Assembly: GCA_046349435.1 (NCBI GenBank)
Contig: JAXMCI010000001.1
Span: 1 to 64,000, forward strand
Direction of reading: 5' to 3'
DNA length: 64,000 bases
Source: JAXMCI01 sp046349435
Lineage (GTDB): Bacteria > Pseudomonadota > Alphaproteobacteria > Dongiales > Dongiaceae
Below the pieces are notes generated by a model. That model did no database searches. It was given only the letters and a program-made list of their open reading frames with translations, and had not been told where the DNA came from. This document shows, in pieces, positions 1 through 8,138 of the stretch (the first letter of the stretch is position 1; each line of letters starts with the position of its first letter). The translations under genes and the position numbers were made by a program.

Positions 1-501
1 ATCAAGCTCAACGGCCACGGGCTGGGCTTCGCCGCCGCCCCGGACGACTGCTACCTCGCGCTGCGCGGCCTGCGCACCCTGGCGGTGCGGCTCCGCCGGC
101 ACCAGGAGAACGGGCTGGCGCTGGCGCGCTGGCTCGCCGGCCGGCCGGAGGTCGAGCGGCTGCTGCACCCCGCCCTGCCCGGCGATCCCGGCCACGCGCT
201 CTGGCGGCGCGACTTCGCCGGCGCCTCCGGCCTGTTCGGCGTCGTGCTGAAGCCCTGCCCGGAGCCGGCGCTGGCGGCCATGCTGGACGGGCTGAAGCTG
301 TTCGGCATGGGCTTCAGCTGGGGAGGCTACGAGAGCCTGGTCCTGCCGGTGAAGCCGGCGCAGTGGCGCAGCGCGACCCGGTGGGAGACGGCCGGCCCGG
401 TGCTGCGCTTCCATGCCGGGCTGGAGGATCCGCAGGACCTCATCGCCGACCTCGAGGCCGGCTTCGCCCGCCTCGCGCTGGCGCGCGAGGTGGCGGCATG
501 A
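1..501 (+). CDS. metC: Cystathionine beta-lyase, C-terminal part (5' end outside window)
   Basis: The open frame enters at base 1 and stops at TGA 499-501; 166 residues are visible. The sequence matches the C-terminal domain of the PLP-dependent Cys/Met metabolism family: a CYLALRGLRTLAVRL stretch, then HPALPGDPGH, the RDFAGASGLFG segment and SWGGYESLVLP, which are typical of alphaproteobacterial MetC. The enzyme cleaves cystathionine to homocysteine, pyruvate and ammonia in the cytosol. The PLP-binding lysine lies upstream of the window. The stop overlaps the hisI start (ATGA), so the two are probably co-translated. Cystathionine gamma-lyase/synthase paralogues share the fold, but the SWGGYESL signature favours MetC. 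Confidence 0.85.
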   Translation: MKLNGHGLGFAAAPDDCYLALRGLRTLAVRLRRHQENGLALARWLAGRPEVERLLHPALPGDPGHALWRRDFAGASGLFGVVLKPCPEPALAAMLDGLKLFGMGFSWGGYESLVLPVKPAQWRSATRWETAGPVLRFHAGLEDPQDLIADLEAGFARLALAREVAA

Positions 502-893
502 GCGACTGTCCCGCCGTGCTGCTCGACGCCGTCGCCTTCGGCCCGGACGGGCTGGTGCCGGCGATCGCCCAGCAACAGGGCACGGGCGAGGTGCTGATGA
601 TGGCCTGGATGAACCGCGAGGCGCTGGCCGAGACGCTCGCCACCGGCCGCGTCTGCTACTGGTCGCGCTCGCGCCGGCGGCTGTGGCGCAAGGGCGAGAG
701 CTCCGGCCAGGTGCAGCGCCTGGTCGAGCTCCGCCTCGATTGCGACGGCGACACGCTGCTGCTGACCGTCGACCAGCAGGGCGTGGCCTGCCACACCGGG
801 CGGCGCTCCTGCTTCTACCGGCTGGCGGGGCCCGAGGGCTGGCGCGTCACCGCCGAGCCGGAGATCGACCCGGAGACGCTCTACCGCGGCTGA
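498..893 (+). CDS. hisI: Phosphoribosyl-AMP cyclohydrolase
   Basis: The 131-residue product matches monofunctional HisI. It opens the purine ring of phosphoribosyl-AMP, the third step of histidine biosynthesis. Visible landmarks are the MMAWMNREAL segment, CYWSRSRRRLWRKGE, the metal-binding DCDGDTLLL aspartates, and ACHTGRRSCFY near residue 100, which supplies catalytic and zinc cysteines/histidine. Start chosen: ATG 498 overlapping the metC stop. No HisE domain follows, so phosphoribosyl-ATP pyrophosphohydrolase must be encoded elsewhere. Pairing with metC is not a biosynthetic linkage I can explain. Confidence 0.95.
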   Translation: MSDCPAVLLDAVAFGPDGLVPAIAQQQGTGEVLMMAWMNREALAETLATGRVCYWSRSRRRLWRKGESSGQVQRLVELRLDCDGDTLLLTVDQQGVACHTGRRSCFYRLAGPEGWRVTAEPEIDPETLYRG

Positions 894-1294
894 CGTCCGG
901 CGCGCCGGGAAAACGGCCCGACAGGAACCGGCCCGCCAGGAACCGGCCCGGCCGGCGAAGGTTTGCCTGGGCGGTGCCGCAACCGGGAGCCGCAGCCATG
1001 CGCATGGTCCGCGAACGCCGCCCGCAGGTTGGCGAGGCTGCCGCTGAACGACAGCCGATCTGGGCAGGACCGTCCCGCCGGCCGGGCCGGCTGATGCGCA
1101 ACAGGCCCCCGGCGGACCCCGGGGAGGCGCGATTCCGCGGCCGAGCGGGACGAATTCCGGCATCCCGCGCAGCCCGGGGGCCTCGATCGGGGCCCGCCGC
1201 CGGGAATCCGTTCCGCGAAGCGCTGCGGCGAATGAACTCCGGCCGGGCCTGTGATAGCCTTGGCCGTAGGGATTGGCGACCTTCCGGACGGGGG
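894..1294. other. 401-bp intergenic region
   Basis: No convincing coding sequence was found between hisI and the deacetylase gene. It holds a short tandem repeat (915-955) just after hisI, followed by GC-rich sequence with several short CCGG-type inverted repeats. No clear sigma70 promoter could be recognised before the deacetylase start. Open frames crossing it in other registers show no recognisable protein motif. Confidence 0.5.
915..955. repeat. 15-bp tandem repeat, about 2.7 copies
   Basis: Units 915-929 (GGCCCGACAGGAACC) and 930-944 (GGCCCGCCAGGAACC) differ at one base and are followed by a partial third unit to 955. It lies 21 bp downstream of the hisI stop. It may be replication slippage; no function is evident. 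Confidence 0.8.
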
Positions 1295-2278
1295 ATGAAG
1301 GTGGCCGCACGTATCGCACGACGACGGATGATCGGCCTCGCGGCAGCCGCCGCGCTGGCCGGGCTCGGGCCCTTCCGCCCGGCCGCCGCGACGATCCTGC
1401 CGGCCGGCCGCCTGCCGCCGCGCGGCCTGGTGCCGTTGCCCTCGCGGGAGCTCTTCCTGCCCTACCCGACCAAGCCGATCGGCGGCGCCGGGCTCGGCCC
1501 GGGCGAGGTCGCGCTGACCTTCGACGACGGGCCGCACCCGCGGCTGACGCCGATGCTGCTCGACACCCTGCAGCGCCACGGCGTGCGCGCCACCTTCTTC
1601 GTCATCGGCAGCAACGCCGCCCGCTATCCCGACCTGGTGCGGCGGATCATCGCCGAGGGGCACAGCCTGGGCACCCACAGCTGGAGCCACCCCGACCTGA
1701 CCCGGCTGTCCCCCGACGGGGCGCGGCGGGAGATCGCCCGGGCGCAGGACGCGGTGCTGTCGATCGATCCCGGCACGTCGCCCTTCTTCCGCCTGCCCTA
1801 CGGTGCCGGCCTGCGCAATCCCGCGCTGACCCAGATCCTGGCCGAGCTGCAGCTCTACAACGTCTACTGGAACATGGATTCGCGCGACTGCGGCGCCTCG
1901 GCAGTGGCCGAGGTGGTGCATGGCCGCTGCCTCGAGCAGATCCAGCACCAGCGCGGCGGCACGCTGCTTCTGCACGACACCCACCTGCCGACGGTGCTGA
2001 TGCTGCCCGACCTGCTGCAGTCCTTCCGGGACGACGGCGTCCAGACCGTCGTGCTGCGCGCGGCCGGCGCGCCCTCGCACGGCGGCGCGCGCTGCACGCG
2101 CGGCGCGCCCGGATCGCGGCGCCGGCCGGCGCCGGTCAGTAGACCTCGGGGACGTGCATCTCCTGCGGGATCGGGCCGCGGATGTAGTCGGGATTGCGCA
2201 CCCGCTCGGGCAGCACGACCGGTTGGTGCGGCACCTCGCCATAGGGGATCTGGCCGAGCAGGTGGTGGATGCAGTTGA
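1295..2278 (+). CDS. Secreted polysaccharide deacetylase (NodB-type)
   Basis: ATG 1295 is preceded by GGGG and gives a basic Tat/Sec-like leader (RIARRRMIGLAAAAALAGL), so the protein is probably periplasmic or anchored. The NodB domain is complete: metal motif TFDDGPHP near residue 80, HSWSHPDL near 130, RLPYGAG near 170 and LLLHD near 230. Such enzymes remove N- or O-acetyl groups from peptidoglycan, chitin or exopolysaccharide; the substrate is unknown here. The last ~47 residues after position 280 are Arg/Gly/Pro-rich and lie antisense to the 3' end of the PPK2 gene. A TAG one register away (2140-2142) suggests that a missing base hides the true stop. Confidence 0.88.
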   Translation: MKVAARIARRRMIGLAAAAALAGLGPFRPAAATILPAGRLPPRGLVPLPSRELFLPYPTKPIGGAGLGPGEVALTFDDGPHPRLTPMLLDTLQRHGVRATFFVIGSNAARYPDLVRRIIAEGHSLGTHSWSHPDLTRLSPDGARREIARAQDAVLSIDPGTSPFFRLPYGAGLRNPALTQILAELQLYNVYWNMDSRDCGASAVAEVVHGRCLEQIQHQRGGTLLLHDTHLPTVLMLPDLLQSFRDDGVQTVVLRAAGAPSHGGARCTRGAPGSRRRPAPVSRPRGRASPAGSGRGCSRDCAPARAARPVGAAPRHRGSGRAGGGCS

Positions 2279-3068
2279 GCCGCGCCCGCTTCTTGTCGTC
2301 GGCCCCCACCACCCACCAGGGCGCCTCGGGGATGTGGGTGCGCTCCAGCATCGCCTCCTTGGCCTTGGTGTACTGCTCCCAGCGGCGGCGCGATTCGAGA
2401 TCCATCGGGCTCAGCTTCCACTGCTTGATGGGGTCGCGGATCCGCATCATGAAGCGCAGATGCTGCTCGCTGTCGGTGATCGAGAACCAGTACTTGATGA
2501 GGATGATGCCGGAGCGCACCAGCATGCGCTCGAGCTCCGGGACGGTGCGGAAGAACTCCTCGACCTCGGCCTCGGTGCAGAAGCCCATCACCCGCTCGAC
2601 CCCGGCGCGGTTGTACCAGCTGCGGTCGAACAGCACGACCTCGCCGCCGCCCGGCAGGTGGGCGAGGTAGCGCTGGAAATACCATTGCGTGCGCTCGCGC
2701 TCGTTGGGCGCCGGCAGCGCCACGACGCGGCAGACCCGCGGGTTGAGCCGCTGGGTGATCCGCTTGATGACGCCGCCCTTGCCGGCCGCGTCGCGCCCCT
2801 CGAAGAGGATCAGCACCTTGAGCTTCCGGGCGACCACCCAGTCCTGCAGCTTGACCAGCTCCATCTGCAGCCGGAACAGCTCGGTGAAGTAGCGCCGCCG
2901 GTCGAGCCCCTCCGGCCCGGGCTGCTCGGCCAGCCCCTCGATCAGGCCGGCCAGCCGCTCGTCGTCGAGCTCCAGCTCGAGCTCCTCGTCGAAGCTGTCG
3001 GTGATCTCGGCCCGCACCCGCTCCGCCATGCGCTCGCCGTCGCCGCCCTCGCCGCTCATGCCCGCCAT
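2136..3068 (-). CDS. ppk2: Polyphosphate kinase 2 family protein
   Basis: 310 residues, with the PPK2 P-loop kinase fold. Walker A is GRDAAGKGG (91-99), the lid/Walker B region is DRSWYNRAGVE (148-158), and WFSITDSEQHLRF and IPEAPWWVV are class-I PPK2 hallmarks. It transfers phosphate between polyphosphate and nucleoside diphosphates, favouring NTP synthesis (GTP or ATP) from polyP. The N-terminal ~45 residues are acidic and variable; ATG at 3059 is an alternative start. It is convergent with the deacetylase and overlaps its annotated end by 143 bp. Confidence 0.93.
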   Translation of the reverse strand: MAGMSGEGGDGERMAERVRAEITDSFDEELELELDDERLAGLIEGLAEQPGPEGLDRRRYFTELFRLQMELVKLQDWVVARKLKVLILFEGRDAAGKGGVIKRITQRLNPRVCRVVALPAPNERERTQWYFQRYLAHLPGGGEVVLFDRSWYNRAGVERVMGFCTEAEVEEFFRTVPELERMLVRSGIILIKYWFSITDSEQHLRFMMRIRDPIKQWKLSPMDLESRRRWEQYTKAKEAMLERTHIPEAPWWVVGADDKKRARLNCIHHLLGQIPYGEVPHQPVVLPERVRNPDYIRGPIPQEMHVPEVY

Positions 3069-3196
3069 CCTCCTTGCTCCGCCTCCAGGCTATGCCGGAT
3101 CAGGCTACGCGGCGAGCCATGTCGATCGCGTGACGGACCGTCAGCGGCGCGCGGGGTGCCGATGCGGCGCTTTGCCCGGGGCGATCGGATGGATCT

Positions 3197-3272
3197 TGGC
3201 GCGCCCGGCTGGACTTGAACCAGCGACCTACCGCTTAGAAGGCGGTTGCTCTATCCGCTGAGCTACGGGCGC
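3197..3272 (-). tRNA. tRNA-Arg (UCU anticodon)
   Basis: On the minus strand a 76-nt cloverleaf begins with acceptor GCGCCCG and ends with pairing CGGGCGC, discriminator G and an encoded CCA. The anticodon loop reads CTTCTAA, giving UCU, on a CCGC/GCGG stem. The TGGTTCAAGTCCA T-arm is canonical. It resembles the enterobacterial argU gene in acceptor and G73. No integrase or repeated 3' end was seen nearby. Confidence 0.97.
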
Positions 3273-3297
3273 GTCGTCGGCGGGCGGGACCGGCCGG

Positions 3298-3603
3298 TCA
3301 ATGGGTCCAGCGACCGATCCGGTCGAAGCGGAAGTTGTCGGCGTAGGCCTTCGGCCTGATGCGGCGCTCCGTCTCGTTCAGCAGCACATAGGCCAGCCCG
3401 CGCTGCTGGGCATAGGCCACCGCCTCCTCCCTGGTGTCGAACTGGAGGCGGAGCTGGCGGCTGGTGTCGCCGGAGGCGGTCCAGCCCATCAGCGGCTCGA
3501 GCTCGCGGCGCTCCGATGGCTCGAACTCGAGCACCCAGCGGCGCGTATTGCCGCGGCCCGACTGCATGGCGCTCTTGGGTGGCTGGAAGATCCGCACGGG
3601 CAT
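3298..3603 (-). CDS. Complex I NDUFS4-like (18 kDa) accessory subunit
   Basis: 101 residues starting MPVRIFQPPKSAMQSG and continuing with WVLEFEPSERRELEPLMGWTASGDT, matching the ETC_C1_NDUFS4 family. The family is an alphaproteobacterial/mitochondrial accessory subunit that binds the peripheral arm of NADH:ubiquinone oxidoreductase near the N-module. No transmembrane segment is visible. It stands alone, 25 bp downstream of the tRNA-Arg gene in the same orientation and away from nuo genes, which is usual for this family. Its presence is the best taxonomic marker in the window. Confidence 0.93.
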   Translation of the reverse strand: MPVRIFQPPKSAMQSGRGNTRRWVLEFEPSERRELEPLMGWTASGDTSRQLRLQFDTREEAVAYAQQRGLAYVLLNETERRIRPKAYADNFRFDRIGRWTH

Positions 3604-3779
3604 GGCGATCGGGACCGGTTGCAGGAGGCGCGCCGACGATAGTGACGCCCCGCCCCGAGGTCAATCGGCGGTGGGCCGGCGGCAAGGCCGGCGGCGGCCG
3701 GCAGCGGGCCGCGAAGGGTTGACCCGGGGCCGGCGGAGGCCGAAGAATGCGGCCGCCTGCCGCTCTCCAGGAGCCTGTC

Positions 3780-4052
3780 ATGCCCCGCCTCCTCGCCGCG
3801 CTCGGCCTGCTGCTCGCGCTCGCGGCGTGCAACACCAGCTTCACCAGCCCGGAGGAGGCCGAGACGCCGCAGGGCAACTGCGCCGGCAAGCTGCTGAAGC
3901 CCGGCACGCCGGAATACCAGCAGTGCGTCACCGCCACGACGAACTTCCGCTGCTCCGAGGTGGCGCTCACCGGCAGCCCCGCCTACGTCCAGTGCGTGCG
4001 CACACTGAAGGGCCCGACCTACGCGGCGGAACCCGGCCAGATCACCTACTGA
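3780..4052 (+). CDS. Small cysteine-rich lipoprotein, unknown function
   Basis: ATG 3780 is preceded by CAGGAG at good spacing. The 90-residue product has a hydrophobic leader ending in lipobox LAAC with Cys at about 17, so it should be processed by signal peptidase II. The mature part holds four more Cys in a pattern suggesting two similar halves (NCAGK..GTPEYQQCV and RCSEVALTGSPAYVQCV), that is, a tandem motif in which a Cys is followed by P-x-Y-x-QCV. Function unknown; it resembles small hypothetical alphaproteobacterial lipoproteins. Confidence 0.8.
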   Translation: MPRLLAALGLLLALAACNTSFTSPEEAETPQGNCAGKLLKPGTPEYQQCVTATTNFRCSEVALTGSPAYVQCVRTLKGPTYAAEPGQITY

Positions 4053-4269
4053 CCCGCGACCGATTCGCCAGGCCGGAGCCAGGCGCCGGCCGCCGCCACA
4101 ACCGCCGCGGGCTTCCACTCCGGCCAAAACGGCGCAGGAACGACAGAAAACGCCTCTTCCGGGCGTCTTGCGGCAGCAAATTCGCACTGTCGTTGTTATC
4201 CACAGTTGAACTGCTTGAGATTGCGGCGCAATTCTGGCGTCACGCTGCCGTGGACAGCGCCGTGCCGCC

Positions 4270-5952
4270 TTGCGTGTGGAGCATCGACCGAGCTTGGATT
4301 CCGCGCTCACCATAACCGGCCTGGCCGGGGCCGTCGCACTGCTGCTCTGGGGCGTGCACATGGTGCAGACGGGCGTGCAACGGGCGCTCGGCCCGCAGCT
4401 GCGCCGCGCGCTCGCGGCGGCGCTCGGCAACCGCATCAAGGCATTCGCCGCCGGCCTCGGCGTCACGGCGGTGCTGCAGAGCAGCACGGCGACCGGGCTG
4501 ATGGCCGCCTCCTTCGCGGCCGGCGGCTTCGTCGAGCTGGTGCCGGCGCTGGCGGTGATGCTCGGCGCCAATGTCGGCACGACGCTGATCGTCCAGCTGC
4601 TCTCCTTCGACGTGGCGCCGGTGTCGCCGATCCTGATCCTGATCGGCGTCATGATGTTCCGCCGCGCCGGCAGCACCCGGACGCGCGATCTCGGCCGCGT
4701 GGCGATCGGGCTCGGCCTGATGCTGCTGGCGCTGCACCAGCTGCTCGAGCTGGTGACGCCCTACGAGGACGTCCCCAGCCTGCGGCTGCTGCTCGGCATG
4801 ATCGCGACCACGCCGCTGGTCGACCTGCTGGTCGCCGCGGCGCTCACCTGGGCCGCCCATTCCAGCGTCGCCATCGTGCTGCTGGTGATGTCCTTCGCAG
4901 CGCGCGGCGTGGTGCCGCCCGAGGCGGCCTTCGCCCTGGTGCTGGGGGCCAATCTCGGCACCGCGATCAACCCGGTGCTGGAGGGTGCATCGGGCGGCGA
5001 CCCGGCGGCGCGGCGGCTGCCGATCGGCAACCTGCTGACCCGGGCGGCGGGCTGCCTCCTGGCGCTGGCGCTGCTGCCGCCGGTCAGCCGCTGGCTGGTG
5101 CAGGTCGAGCCCGACGCGGCGCGCGCCGTCGCCGATTACCACACCGCCTTCAACCTGGCGGTCGCCATCCTGCTGCTGCCGCTGCTCGGGCCCTATGCCC
5201 GGCTGCTGCGCCGCCTGCTGCCGAGCCGGGTCGATCCGCGCGACCCGGCCACGCCGCTCTATCTCGATCCGCCGGCGCGGGAAACTCCGGCCATCGCGCT
5301 CGCCGCCGCGGCGCGCGAGGCGCTGCGCATGGCCGACGTGCTGGAGGCGATGCTGCGCAGCGCCCAGGACGGGCTCGACGGCGGCAACCGCGACGCCATC
5401 GTCCAGACCCGCCGGATGGACGACACGCTCGACAAGCTGAACGCCGCGATCAAGGCCTACCTGACCGGGCTCGACACCGACGCGCTGACCCCGGCCGACG
5501 ACCGCCGCATGCTCGAGGTGCTGGCCTTCGCCACCCATCTCGAGCATGCCGGCGACGTGCTCGACCGCAACGTCATGGCGCTGGCCGCCAAGCGGCTGAA
5601 GCGCGGCCTCGCCTTCTCCGCCGACGGCCAGGCCGAGATCCGCGCCATGCTGGAGCGGCTCGCCGGCAACCTGCGCACCGCCGCCGCCGTCTTCATGACC
5701 GAGGATCCGCGCGCCGCCCGCCAGCTGGCCGGCGAGAAGGAGATCTTCCGCGCGCTGGAGACCGAGGCGACGCTGGCGCATTTCGGCCGGCTGCGCAGCG
5801 GCCGCGTCGAGACCGCGGAGACCAGCGCGCTGCATCTCGACCTGATCCGCGACCTCAAGCGGGTCAACGCCCATCTCGTCGAGGCGGCGGCCTATCCGGT
5901 GCTGCGCGAGCAGGGCGAGCTGCTGCCCAGCCGGCTGCGCGGCGAGGGCTGA
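4270..5952 (+). CDS. Na+/phosphate cotransporter (NptA/PF02690) with PhoU-like C-terminal domain
   Basis: 560 residues. The N-terminal half is an integral membrane domain of the Na/Pi-cotransporter II family. It carries the duplicated QSSTATGL (about 75) and HSSVAI (about 198) motifs and the GANVGTT / GANLGTAINP pair that forms the substrate site. The C-terminal half (about 340-540) is a PhoU-like helical bundle, as in YjbB-type phosphate exporters or importers. The start is uncertain: TTG 4270, GTG 4276 and TTG 4294 are all in frame; GGAG at 4278-4281 would best serve TTG 4294. It is followed after 3 bp by a Nudix gene, probably an operon. Confidence 0.9.
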   Translation: MRVEHRPSLDSALTITGLAGAVALLLWGVHMVQTGVQRALGPQLRRALAAALGNRIKAFAAGLGVTAVLQSSTATGLMAASFAAGGFVELVPALAVMLGANVGTTLIVQLLSFDVAPVSPILILIGVMMFRRAGSTRTRDLGRVAIGLGLMLLALHQLLELVTPYEDVPSLRLLLGMIATTPLVDLLVAAALTWAAHSSVAIVLLVMSFAARGVVPPEAAFALVLGANLGTAINPVLEGASGGDPAARRLPIGNLLTRAAGCLLALALLPPVSRWLVQVEPDAARAVADYHTAFNLAVAILLLPLLGPYARLLRRLLPSRVDPRDPATPLYLDPPARETPAIALAAAAREALRMADVLEAMLRSAQDGLDGGNRDAIVQTRRMDDTLDKLNAAIKAYLTGLDTDALTPADDRRMLEVLAFATHLEHAGDVLDRNVMALAAKRLKRGLAFSADGQAEIRAMLERLAGNLRTAAAVFMTEDPRAARQLAGEKEIFRALETEATLAHFGRLRSGRVETAETSALHLDLIRDLKRVNAHLVEAAAYPVLREQGELLPSRLRGEG

Positions 5953-5955
5953 GTC

Positions 5956-6375
5956 ATGGGCTCGATCGTCCAGCTGCAGTCGGGTGCGCTGCCCTATCGC
6001 ATCGACGAGGACGGCGAGATCCGGGTGCTGCTGGTGACTGCCACCCGGACGCGGCGCTGGACCATCCCGAAGGGGGCGGCCGAGCCGCATCTCTCGCTCG
6101 CCGAGAATGCCGCCAAGGAGGCCTTCGAGGAGGCCGGCGTGCGCGGCGAGGTGGCGCCCCGGGCGTCCGGCATGTTCCGCGCGGTCAAGCGGCGGCCCGA
6201 GGGCGAGTCGCTGATCGAGGTCTGGGTCTACCTGCTCCGCGTCACCGAGGTGCTCGACGACTGGCCGGAGAAGCACCGCCGCGACGTCTGCTGGGTGTCC
6301 TGCGGCACCGCTGCGGAGCTGCTCGCCGAGCCGGTCATGCGGCGGATCTGCGCCGAGCTCAAGCCCGCGTCCTGA
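5956..6375 (+). CDS. Nudix hydrolase (DIPP-like)
   Basis: 139 residues. The Nudix box lies around residues 40-62: PKGAAEPHLSL followed by KEAFEEAGV. The catalytic metal-binding glutamates (KExxxEE) are present, the first box Glu position is Leu, and the usual Arg before the first Glu is Lys. This pattern resembles diphosphoinositol-polyphosphate/ApnA-type Nudix enzymes. Substrate unknown; a diphosphate-containing nucleotide or polyphosphorylated compound is likely. Only 3 bp separate it from the phosphate transporter, so a link with phosphate or polyphosphate metabolism (with PPK2 nearby) is plausible but inferred. Confidence 0.88.
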   Translation: MGSIVQLQSGALPYRIDEDGEIRVLLVTATRTRRWTIPKGAAEPHLSLAENAAKEAFEEAGVRGEVAPRASGMFRAVKRRPEGESLIEVWVYLLRVTEVLDDWPEKHRRDVCWVSCGTAAELLAEPVMRRICAELKPAS

Positions 6376-6428
6376 GCGCTGCCGCGCGCCGGCGGGAACC
6401 TTGGCGCCCGCCGGTTGCTGATCCTGCG

Positions 6429-6893
6429 ATGATCCCCATGCTCGCGCGGCCGCCCGCGGCCGCCCTCCTCCTCGCCGCGGCCGCGCTCGGCGGCTGCGGC
6501 GTCCAGGCCTCGCGCGACGCCGAGCGGGCACGCTCGCAGCTCTACGGCATGACGCGGCTCGACCTGCATCGCTGCGCCGGCCTGCCGACCAGGAGCGAGA
6601 CGCTCGACGGCCACCTGCTCGATACCTACGAGGTGTCGACGCCGCCGCCCAGCTTCGCTCTGTCGCTGCCGGCGATCGGCCCGGTATTGGGCGGCGGCGG
6701 CTTCAACGTCGGCGGCGGCTCGACCAGCTGCCGCGCCACCTTCGAGCTGGTCGAGGGCAAGGTGGTGTCGCTGCACTATGCCGGCGCCACCGCGTCCGGC
6801 CTCGGCGGGCTCGCGGCCTGCGGCCCGCTGGTCGAGCATTGCCTGACCGACATGCCGGCCCCCGGCACGACCGCTCACCCGCCCGGCGGCTGA
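6429..6893 (+). CDS. Putative outer-membrane lipoprotein
   Basis: 154 residues. ATG 6429 (or the in-frame ATG at 6438) leads to a hydrophobic leader with lipobox LGGC near residue 22. The mature region begins with a helical SmpA/OmlA-like stretch (DAERARSQLYGMTRLDLHRCAGLPTR), then a Gly-rich middle and a C-terminal FELVEGKVVSLHYAG strand. This arrangement is reminiscent of BamE-fold lipoproteins, but I cannot assign it firmly. Its stop overlaps the 3' end of the convergent gene on the other strand by 19 bp. Confidence 0.75.
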   Translation: MIPMLARPPAAALLLAAAALGGCGVQASRDAERARSQLYGMTRLDLHRCAGLPTRSETLDGHLLDTYEVSTPPPSFALSLPAIGPVLGGGGFNVGGGSTSCRATFELVEGKVVSLHYAGATASGLGGLAACGPLVEHCLTDMPAPGTTAHPPGG

Positions 6894-7457
6894 CCCGGCT
6901 TCGGGGCGGCCGGCTGCGCCGGCGCGGCCGGCGGCTCGCCGTACCAGTACCAGGCGGCGCGGCTGCCGGCGAGAGCGCCCAGCCCGAGAAACGCCCGGTA
7001 GCGAACCATCCCGCCGACCAGCTCGCGGCGGTGGCGGCAGCTCGATCCAGCCGGCGGTGGCGCCGGCCAGCGCGAACCCGGCGACGGCCCCGACCCGGGT
7101 CCAGAGATAGGCGTAGTCGAGCGGCTGCCCGGACCAGCGGTCATAGGCGTAGCCGACGCCGACCGCGCCGAGCGCGGCCAGGCCGGCCGCGGCGAGCGGG
7201 CCGGTCGCGAGCGACGTCGCCGCGCTGGCCGCGGCCCCGGCCGGCGGCGCGAGCGGGGCCACCAGGTAGCGGTAGACGCCGATGCCGAGCAGCGCGCCGG
7301 CACCATGCACCAGCGTCGAGGTCGAGAACTGCCAGGCCGGCGCGGTCGAGGCCGCGCCCGGCACCGTCACGGACGTCCCGGCCGTCGCCGCGGGCGGGCT
7401 GAACGCCAACAGCGCGGCCACCAGGCCGACCCCCAAGAGCTGCATCCCGCGCCGCAT
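6875..7457 (-). CDS. Small membrane protein, unknown (frameshifted)
   Basis: ATG 7457 follows GGGGGA and opens a signal-peptide-like protein (MRRGMQLLGVGLVAALLAF) with several Ala/Gly-rich hydrophobic segments and the motif GYAYDRWSG. Around 7030-7040, within CCGCCACCGCCGCG, the coding register changes. The continuation ELVGGMVRYRAFLG ... AAWYWYGEPPAAPAQP reads in another frame to the stop at 6875-6877. Two missing bases or one extra base would join the parts to about 194 residues. No family recognised; TM content suggests an inner-membrane protein. Confidence 0.6.
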
Positions 7458-7689
7458 CGTCCCCCAACCGCCCGACGGCCCGGCGCCCCGCCCGCCCGGC
7501 GCCGCAAGGTCAGGCTGACAGAGCCGGCCCGGGCTGGCAATCGCCTCCACGGCGCGGGCTCGGCGCGGGCTCGGCGTCGGGCACCGGTGACGCGATCGTG
7601 ATGTCGCTTGATGCGGTAGCGGCCCCGCCTCGTCCGTTTGCTGGATGCCGGCCCGCGGGCCGGACCACGCACCACCGAGGGAGGAGCAG

Positions 7690-8079
7690 ATGATCCGCAT
7701 TGCCACCGCCGCGCTGCTGGCCGGCCTGGCGCTCGCCGCCACGCCGGCGTTCGCCGAGGATTACGGCCCGATGACGGTCCAGAAGACGAAGCTCGGCCCG
7801 GTCCTGGCCGACGCCAAGGGCATGACCCTCTACACCTTCGACAAGGACCAGAAGGGCAAGTCCAGCTGCAGCGGCCAATGTGCCGAATACTGGCCGCCCG
7901 CCATGGCCGCGATGGATGCCAAGCCGGTCGGCGACCTGACGCTGGTCAAGCGCGACGACGGCAGCCTGCAATGGGCCGACGAAGGCCAGCCGCTCTACAC
8001 CTTCGTCAAGGACAAGGCGCCGGGCGACGTCGCCGGAGACGGCTTCAAGGGCGTCTGGCACGTCGTCAAGGAGCAGTAG
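7690..8079 (+). CDS. Secreted PF03640 (COG4315) repeat protein
   Basis: ATG 7690 follows a strong GAGGGAGGAG site. The 129-residue protein has a Sec signal peptide (cleavage probably after AFA, about residue 22) and two copies of the PF03640 repeat: LADAKGMTLYTFDKDQKGKSSCSGQCAEYWPP and ADEGQPLYTFVKDKAPGDVAGDGFKGVWH. A Cys pair in the first copy may form a disulfide. Function is not established for the family; it often occurs as a periplasmic or lipoprotein beta-strand protein. Monocistronic, followed by a hairpin at 8095-8116. Confidence 0.88.
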   Translation: MIRIATAALLAGLALAATPAFAEDYGPMTVQKTKLGPVLADAKGMTLYTFDKDQKGKSSCSGQCAEYWPPAMAAMDAKPVGDLTLVKRDDGSLQWADEGQPLYTFVKDKAPGDVAGDGFKGVWHVVKEQ

Positions 8080-8094
8080 GAGGCGTCCCCGCCG

Positions 8095-8116
8095 GGCGAC
8101 GGCACGCGCCGTCGCC
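8095..8116. terminator. Bidirectional hairpin terminator candidate
   Basis: Perfect 9-bp stem GGCGACGGC / GCCGTCGCC with loop ACGC, extendable on both sides with a bulge. It lies between two convergent genes, 16 bp after the upstream stop and 23 bp before the other. No U-tract follows on either strand, which is common for very GC-rich genomes. Confidence 0.6.
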
Positions 8117-8138
8117 GGTGGTGGCTGCGCGCCGGGCG

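Noticed and set aside
3131..3143. TGACGGACCGTCA palindrome upstream of the PPK2 gene
   Set aside because: Short, GC-rich palindromes are expected by chance here, and no regulator is linked to it.
3197..3272. tRNA-Arg gene as an integration site
   Set aside because: No integrase, no duplicated 3' tRNA segment and no change in composition on either side.
4196..4204. Perfect DnaA-box-like TTATCCACA
   Set aside because: Only one copy is visible, without clustered boxes, an AT-rich unwinding element or dnaA/gidA/hemE neighbours, so it is not evidence of an origin.
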